In this document: one piece after another, positions 57,402 through 64,000 of the stretch
How positions within the stretch are numbered: the stretch's first letter is position 1
Layout of the letters: every line of letters begins with the position of its first letter
Origin: Chaunax sp. Z400
Lineage: Eukaryota > Chordata > Actinopteri > Lophiiformes > Chaunacidae
Assembly (NCBI GenBank): GCA_037577475.1
Contig: CM075202.1
Coordinates: 11,961,501-12,025,500 of the forward strand
DNA length: 64,000 bases
Direction of reading: 5' to 3'
Position numbers and translations under genes: made by a program
Notes under the pieces: generated by a model
The model's database searches: none
Seen by the model: only the letters and a program-made list of their open reading frames with translations
What the model was told of the DNA's origin: nothing

Positions 57402-59901
57402 ATTTATCCATCTCTGACTGATAACAGTAACTGTTTAGGCCAGCTATTGCTGGGAGAAGACGATTTCATTTCATTCTGGATAAGTTGAGGCAGGAGAAAA
57501 AAGAACACATTCTTAAAGCCTCTGGTCGATGGGGGAGCATTTTGGAAATTTGATTTATACATTTTTAACCAGACACTGATGAAAAAACATTATGTATCAG
57601 ACTTTGGAGGGGCGAAAATGCCTACTGATGCGCCCCGTCATTACCCGTCCCAGTGTGTGTGCATGTGTGTGTGTGTGATGGGTAATGGAGAGTAATAGCC
57701 CGCCCTGTGGAGAATTGCCCTAGCTGTCGCAGGATAATGACAGATGAAGCGCTGTGTCCCCTGATGATGATGATGACGCTAATGCATTCACAGTCCGTTT
57801 CCCTCGTACTGATCTCTGCGTGACGGAACGAAGGAGGAGGGAGGGGTTTCGGAGCTGTGTGTGCGGCTGCGATTGAAAACAGCGAAGAGAAGGAGGTGCA
57901 CGGAGAAAGAAAGAGAGGCCAATAACAGCCAAACATTAAAATGTTAATGTCTGCCTCTAGTCACACTCTTTTCTCCTCCTCTTTCTGTCTCCCTCCAACT
58001 TTATTATCAGTCTAATATCTACAGTTCAGAGCTCAACTTTCTCAGCCCAACTTCCTCTCCCTGTGACTTTTTCCTCAGTAGGGAGGGATTATTGGTCATT
58101 AGCTGGGGACTCTGATATAATGAGGCTCATACTCTCCCACATGAAGGGTGGTTTAATAGAGCTGCTTCTTGTGCCCAGGGGTGAGCACATTAACCCCGAC
58201 TCACATTCAGCCTTATGGACACGGCACCAACACACACATACATGCACGTGACGCCTCTGGAGGACACGTTGATGGAAGTGCATTCCTACATGAAATGCAT
58301 CAAATTGAGCCAATATGCATTCAAGCACACATGTGTAAGCAGACTTTACTGCACACACACATTTGCATTGTTTTTTAGATTCATATATTACAGAGGTTAC
58401 ACACATGCACACACAAAACCCCTCAATCATGCACCCTCCCACCTCTGACTGTGAAATTCGTTTCTTGATATTTCCACCGTGTCTCCCTTCGGTGCATTCT
58501 TTTACTGTCTGAGCCAGAGCTGTAGGTGTGTGTCAGAAGTCTTTTCAGCAGCAGCACCCATGCTTTTGACTGAGAGCTCTATCTCTTGTGAGAGCTACCT
58601 CTCTGAACACGACAGATAAGGCCTAGTCAATGCCACAGCCTCCACCATAAGCCAAGCAAACACACACACACACACACACGCAGATGCGCAGCGGCGTGCT
58701 CAACGCCGACACGCATATTTGGAATACATAGGAAAGAGATGGTGACATGCATAGATATGAACAAACTGTGCAGATTGCATAAGCAGGCGCTTGAGCAACA
58801 CACTTAGCCACAGGTTGTGACACACACAACCTTAATTTAAAGGAATACATGGAGAAAAATTCACTCCCGGTGCTGCATTCAATCGTGCATCAACAAGAGT
58901 GTTTATGGCTTTATCCCACTGAAAGCACCATCTAGGCTTCACTCATACAGACTGGAAACCAATGGGTGGGTGTGAGAGAAACCAGAAATACCAGATGGCA
59001 TCTATGTTTGTTTGTGGGTGTGCGTTTGTGCAAATGTGTGTCTGACTTTGAAATGTAAATGGTGTGAGTGGTTGAGCTGCCAGGTACGTTGACAGAGTGC
59101 ACGGCGGAGGAAGTGTGGCCTGATGTTACTGTGTGCGATGAGCCACTTAAGTGGGTCTCAGTACATGCAGACAAGCGTTCCCAGCTGGTGAGGACACAGG
59201 CAGCTTTAGATTAAATGAGCATTATTATAAACAGCCAAAGGCAAAACAGCTCCTTTTTTGTGTGTGTCTAAAACGATGACTGCTTTGGGGTCGTTGCTCG
59301 CCTGGAATCGAGGCTGAAGAGAGAGCAGTCGCATTTGGTATCAGACTTTCACAAATGGATGGATGTATTTTCCTGTGTTTGTGCCTCACAGGGTCATGAC
59401 TTCAGCTCCATATGAGCCGAGGCAATGAAACACCCAGTGCAGTATTAGTGGAGGAATTGAATCATCAACATAAATCAGTGCAGGAACTAAACTATCTAAG
59501 CAAAGTTGTGGGAGGTGGAGCGAAGACTGCAACCATAAAAACAGGTACAGTGGGAGCATCCTGCATCCCGTACACTGCTCATTTATTCTACAAAATACAT
59601 TTTTTGAAGAAATGTAATCGCTCCGTGGATATTGTGCTATTAGGGAATGGGTACTTTTTACACTAGAGACTGGGGTTCATGCTCCTTGTTCTACGTGTTG
59701 TTAGGTTTAGGTTACTACGGTCAGGGAAAGATCAGGATTTTTGTCAAATATTTAAGCCTAGTTAATGTTGAGCTTTTCAATATTTAACCAGGATCATGAC
59801 ATTGCCTTAAATTAAAGATTAGCGTAGTATCAGAATGTAGAACTAAGTTTCACTGCATTCTCTGGCTTATTGGGCCTTTAACCACACCCAGCAGTGATGT
59901 C

Positions 59902-59902
<1 letters not shown>

Positions 59903-59939
<37 letters not shown>

Positions 59940-59943
59940 TAAT
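59903..59943. repeat. (AAT)n microsatellite
   Basis: About 13 AAT units followed by diverged units to about 59950. Confidence 0.9.
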
Positions 59944-62451
59944 AATAGTAATAAACTGAGGCATGTCTGAAAGGTTAAGTAAAATATTTGATCGGATTCC
60001 CAAATATGTTACCATGTGAACCAACAGTTTATCATGTCTTAAACAGCTATGCACACCAGAAGCAACACATGCTGTATGCGAATATGATGGATTAAAAAAA
60101 GAGTTTACAATTATGAATATGCATTACATCTCATTTCAAATTCTGCATTTAAGGGATTTACAAGACAGAGAGGGATACAAGTGTTCATGTTTCATGTCAC
60201 AGACAAGCAGAATTTGTTCATTTCCATAAAGGATGCTCTTAGATGAATAATGGAATGCAGCAGATGCCCTGAAGGAAATGAATGTTTAATGTTTACTGTA
60301 TCTTATTAATTTTCCTTTTTGCTGAACACACTTTACTTGCCATGGTGGGTGACTCAAGTTTAAAAATAAAATAAAATAAGACATTGAAAAACCGTCTTTC
60401 TCTTTCTGCCACTATCTTCTACAGTAGAGAGTAGAACTGGATATCATACCACTGATCTAAAATGTTATCTGTGGATCATAACAAACAGCTGTGTGAACCA
60501 TTAGGCTGCTTGTTAGCCTGCTGTGTGTTCCGGTTAGCTCCCTTACATGTACGTGTTGCTTGGATCAATACTGTTTGATGAGATGGTTGCTCCCTGTTAC
60601 CAATCAGTGCACACATGCAATCACATCACACAAACCACCAACCACATTTTCCTGATTATCTGCATAAATACACAAATATATGCACATTTTATCTACTACA
60701 AATTCATATTTCCTCTGATGCTTCACCTTTCCTGGCTGACTTTCATTAATCCAAAAATCCCAAAGGTTGCTCTCACCGTACTCCACAAGTGTGTAAATGT
60801 ATGGCTTTCTGCTCTTTTGAGGAAAGCTGAATTTCAGAGAAAGTGTTATGCCTCTGCTCGCAAATGTGGTGTCTGCCAACGGCACCATCTGGAAGAGAAA
60901 AAGACTGTCTCTGGGTAATATGGGGGGGATTATAGTAACAAGATATAAAGACTGTGTGTCCAGAGATGATGCGGGAGATAATGTCGTCTCAGGGAATCTT
61001 ACTGGCCTAAGATACACTCCAGCCATCTTATCTTTACTGCTGCAGTCTGGAATTAGTTTCACAGCACAATAAGACTCAATGGTTGCTGCAATAGTTACAG
61101 AAATATCATTAAGTCTCATCTTTCTTTTTTTTTTCCAAAACTTGAACAGCTCTGCCACTGGAATGGGATTACTTCTGTTTTTACAGTAGCTGGTGAACTT
61201 TAAGGAAATATCTTTAATTGGCAAAAGCCAATTTAATTTGCTCGTGTCAGGATGAAAAATTACACTTGAAGAAGCAACTTAAAAGAAATCCATTTGCACC
61301 AAGCTTAACTTAAACTCTTCCACCTAAAATGTATGTATGTATATGGAACAGATTGTATTCTAAAGGCGCGGCATCATAAAAGTCCATTAAGTTTTTTTTT
61401 ACAAGAAGTAGTGAGAGGAGAGTTAAATAACTGCCCTTCAGTCTTATTCTGTTGTAGAGAAAAATGCTTTTACAAACTGCTGTTTGATGCAAAGCGAGAC
61501 ATCGCTGCTGAAGAAAGGCCCTTTCAGTGTCTTCTCATCTTTTGTTTGGGGTCATTAAATATGATCCATGTATTCGAATTCATTTTATTTTAAATCTGAA
61601 TGCATCCATATACTCTCTGGGATTGCACTGTGGAAAAAAGGAGATAAAAGGGAAAGAAATGAACACGCCTCCTTCATTTTCTTCTATATAGTAAATGGTT
61701 TTGACCTAATAAACTTAAACAGAATTTAGATTTAACCCAACCATCTTTCCTTCTCTCTCCACTCCTAAATAGGTTACCTCTCAGGCGTTCAGACACAGGG
61801 GAATATTGACTTCCCCATGAGTGTTTTCTCTTTGCAACTTCACTGCAAAGAGAGACCAGTGTCTGTGTGAGAGAAAGTAAAAGGAGGGGCGACTTTAACG
61901 GGGTATTGTGTAGAAGTAGGTCAAAATGGCTGTAGTCACAACTGTTTTTGGCCAAGAGACAAGGTGAGGGGGATGGACCAAAGGATGGGTCAGACCCTGA
62001 GTTTGGACTCTGGAGAGAGAAGGAGATGAATAATGAGAGAAATGGGAGTTTGGGAAAAATGTTAAGCGTTATGGGAGACCTGTAGACAGCGATGAGCTAA
62101 GAGAAATAAAGTGAGTTGAAAAATGAGAAGAAATGACCAGTGAGGGGATAAAATATATTTCAATACATTTACCGCTTTTCATTTTCAATTTAGCAAAATC
62201 TTTAGCTGATATAAGCTGTTTGCTTCTGTTCTGTGTTTTCTCTCTCCTCAGAGAAACTGTTGACGGTGACAGAGGTCCCTCAAACTAAGTCCATATTTTT
62301 TCTTTTGCACAAAAATCTCCTCTAAAGCTATCATCCCGCTGTGGCTGAAGATAAGAGCCGAGGCAGAACCTTTTGAATAATAATACTCACTATCTTTCGT
62401 TGTCTGTGCGGATGTGGGTTGTATATGAGAGTATGCAGCATTCATGCAGCG

Positions 62452-62940
62452 CTGTGTACAGTGGTGGAAAGTAACTAAGTAAATTGAATCAGGTACTGAG
62501 CTTAAGAACAATTTTAAAATTCTTGTATTTTACATGATTATTTGTTGTATTTTATGTTGCTTCATACTCTATCTTACTGAATGTCAGAGGAAACTATTAT
62601 ATTTTCAACTCCACTGCATTCATTTGACAGCTACTTACTAGTTATGTGCCCCATTAATCATCTTGCAACCCCTCAGAGTTACCTTATGACCCTTTGAAAT
62701 GCTTTCAGAATGAAATTTCCTATTTAAAGTAGATAAATCTAGTTGCACCTGGAGCAGCTACGACAGTGAAATGCTACAGATTTTGTTGCATCGATATTAA
62801 CAACCTAATAATAATAATGTCATATGTAAATATAAATTATATGTCAGTCACAGAGGCTAATTTTCTGCAGAATTAGTATTTTTTTCTTCTCAGACTTAAG
62901 ATATTGTATATTTTCTGTATTTTTACTGCTCCCCTTACTC
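62452..62940 (+). mobile_element. Dispersed teleost repeat
   Basis: The text cagtggtggaaagtaactaa, gtaaattgaatcaggtactg, cttgtattttacatgattat, caactccactgcattcattt and gacagctacttactagttat follows the order of a very common teleost interspersed repeat that I recognise. The AT-rich continuation to about 62940 also fits its 3' part. The class was not determined. Confidence 0.75.
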
Positions 62941-64000
62941 ACTGTACGCACCCTGCTCAGCACCAAACAACAGACCGACACAGCTGGCGACTAGCTGGTG
63001 AACATAGAGCAGCATTTAGCAGCTAAGAAAGATATTTTCCCCACAGGAGTTGGTAGAGACCAAAAACTGAGAGTTAAAACATAATGAATGAAAAGGTTGC
63101 CGTGTAACTGCTGGATGTGAAACTATTTGTTAACTATTTTCCACATCACATGTTTCCATTATACCCAAGTGGATGAAGCCTGGGTCCATTATTTCATGTG
63201 TTTTTGAGGTTTTTATATCACCCTGTAGCTTCCCATTAGTCTCCCTCATGAATTCAAGTGGAAACTTTCAGACATTTGATCCAAGTACATGTTTTAACAT
63301 CAAAAAGCTATTTTCTCAAGTCATTCTGTAAACGTTTACTCATGTGACCTGATGCAGGTTTCCAGGCATGGTGACACTGTCACATATACTAAACCCTCTA
63401 AGCCCACCTGTGACTTTTTGGGCTGCAGGTCTGTGTCTGTTTGAACATGGCTGGGGTTGCAACTGAGCTACACACACAGACATAGGGCCAGCCACACACA
63501 ATGGACAGGATAAAGCCTGCTGACTTCAGACTAAATCCAATTGACTGCTTTGTTCGCTCTAACGTCACGCCTTCACTCCATTCACTCTATAGCTGTGTCT
63601 CCCTCAATGAGATGGAGAGCAAGGGCAAAAATATGGTCCAAAGTATAAAAATAAATAACAAAGCCTGCCCCAGTTGGCGCTTCCTTGTTATGTCCAATGT
63701 GTACTCTTCCGCACCAGTGGAGGTAACAAACATCACCCTCAAGGGGGCGATATAGAGCTAATCAGACCATTTCCATGACCACAGTCGTGAACAAACAGGG
63801 AGGAATGTGTACTGCTATACCTACAGCACTGAAAAGATGAAAAACGAAGATGGAAAAACAAGGAGACATGAGAGGAAGTTTTATAAACACGCTGATGCAT
63901 CTAGAGTCAGACATGTTCAGTTTTTACTGGTCAAATGTGGTTGTTTGGAGCAGAAATTAACCTAAATACTTATTGTTTCATGCTGTAGCACCGACAGGCC
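62941..64000. other. Gene-poor end of the window
   Basis: No supported exon. The segment 63540-63760, containing cttccttgttatgtccaatg, aggtaacaaacatcaccctc and aagggggcgatatagagc, reads like another old interspersed repeat, but I cannot place its ends. Confidence 0.45.

Larger units (their letters stand above)
57051..62451. other. Gene-poor stretch
   Basis: Microsatellites lie at 57362-57399 (TG), 58660-58680 (CA) and 59903-59943 (AAT). A GC-richer patch at about 57780-57900 and a 621-base minus-strand open frame at 60604-61224 were examined; neither has supporting motifs or splice sites. Confidence 0.5.

Overview
The window reads as nuclear DNA of a teleost fish, probably a percomorph. Exons are short and split by GT-AG introns, there are many long (CA)n/(TG)n microsatellites, and dispersed repeats of types I know from teleost genomes occur throughout: a tRNA-derived SINE, a CCTCCGCC-ended foldback element, a 'GGTGGAAAGTAACTAAGTA' element and a 'CAGCGTCCCAACTTTTTTGG' element. 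There are no operons, Shine-Dalgarno sites or prokaryotic signals.

Region 1-3.2 kb holds exon-like pieces I cannot assign: plus-strand candidates at 294-1527 and a minus-strand pair at 2405-1905. A CpG-rich block at 3241-3519, ending in a good splice donor, looks like a promoter/first exon for the next gene.

Region 6.36-16.27 kb (plus strand) is the Polycomb-group gene scml4 (Scm-like 4). Six exons join in phase: a novel N-terminal exon, an exon with two AT-hook-like motifs, a Pro/Ser linker, a linker carrying a conserved RYxVD motif, and two exons encoding the C-terminal SAM/SPM domain. The SLED domain found between the third and fourth of these in mammalian SCML4 is not visible, and the flanking exon phases would allow a clean in-frame skip. 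Exon 3 is bracketed by a (TG)n tract in its acceptor and a (CA)n tract just past its donor. A minisatellite starts about 10 bp past the donor of the first SAM exon. The 3'UTR runs to about 17.8-18.0 kb.

Region 18.2-19.84 kb is mtln (mitoregulin), a 56-residue mitochondrial inner-membrane microprotein encoded wholly in its first exon, followed by a (TA)n-rich intron and an untranslated second exon with AATAAA.

From 19.84 kb to 64 kb I see no confident gene. This long gene-poor stretch holds microsatellites, SINE and DNA-transposon relics, a frameshifted coiled-coil exon on the minus strand (24794-24900), a possible microexon (31310-31350), a possible terminal exon (52091-52227), and several AT-rich blocks with homeodomain/POU octamer sites that look like candidate conserved enhancers. 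The two firm genes have no evident functional link: one is a nuclear Polycomb-type protein, the other a mitochondrial microprotein. They are close neighbours, about 0.35-0.6 kb apart, on the same strand.
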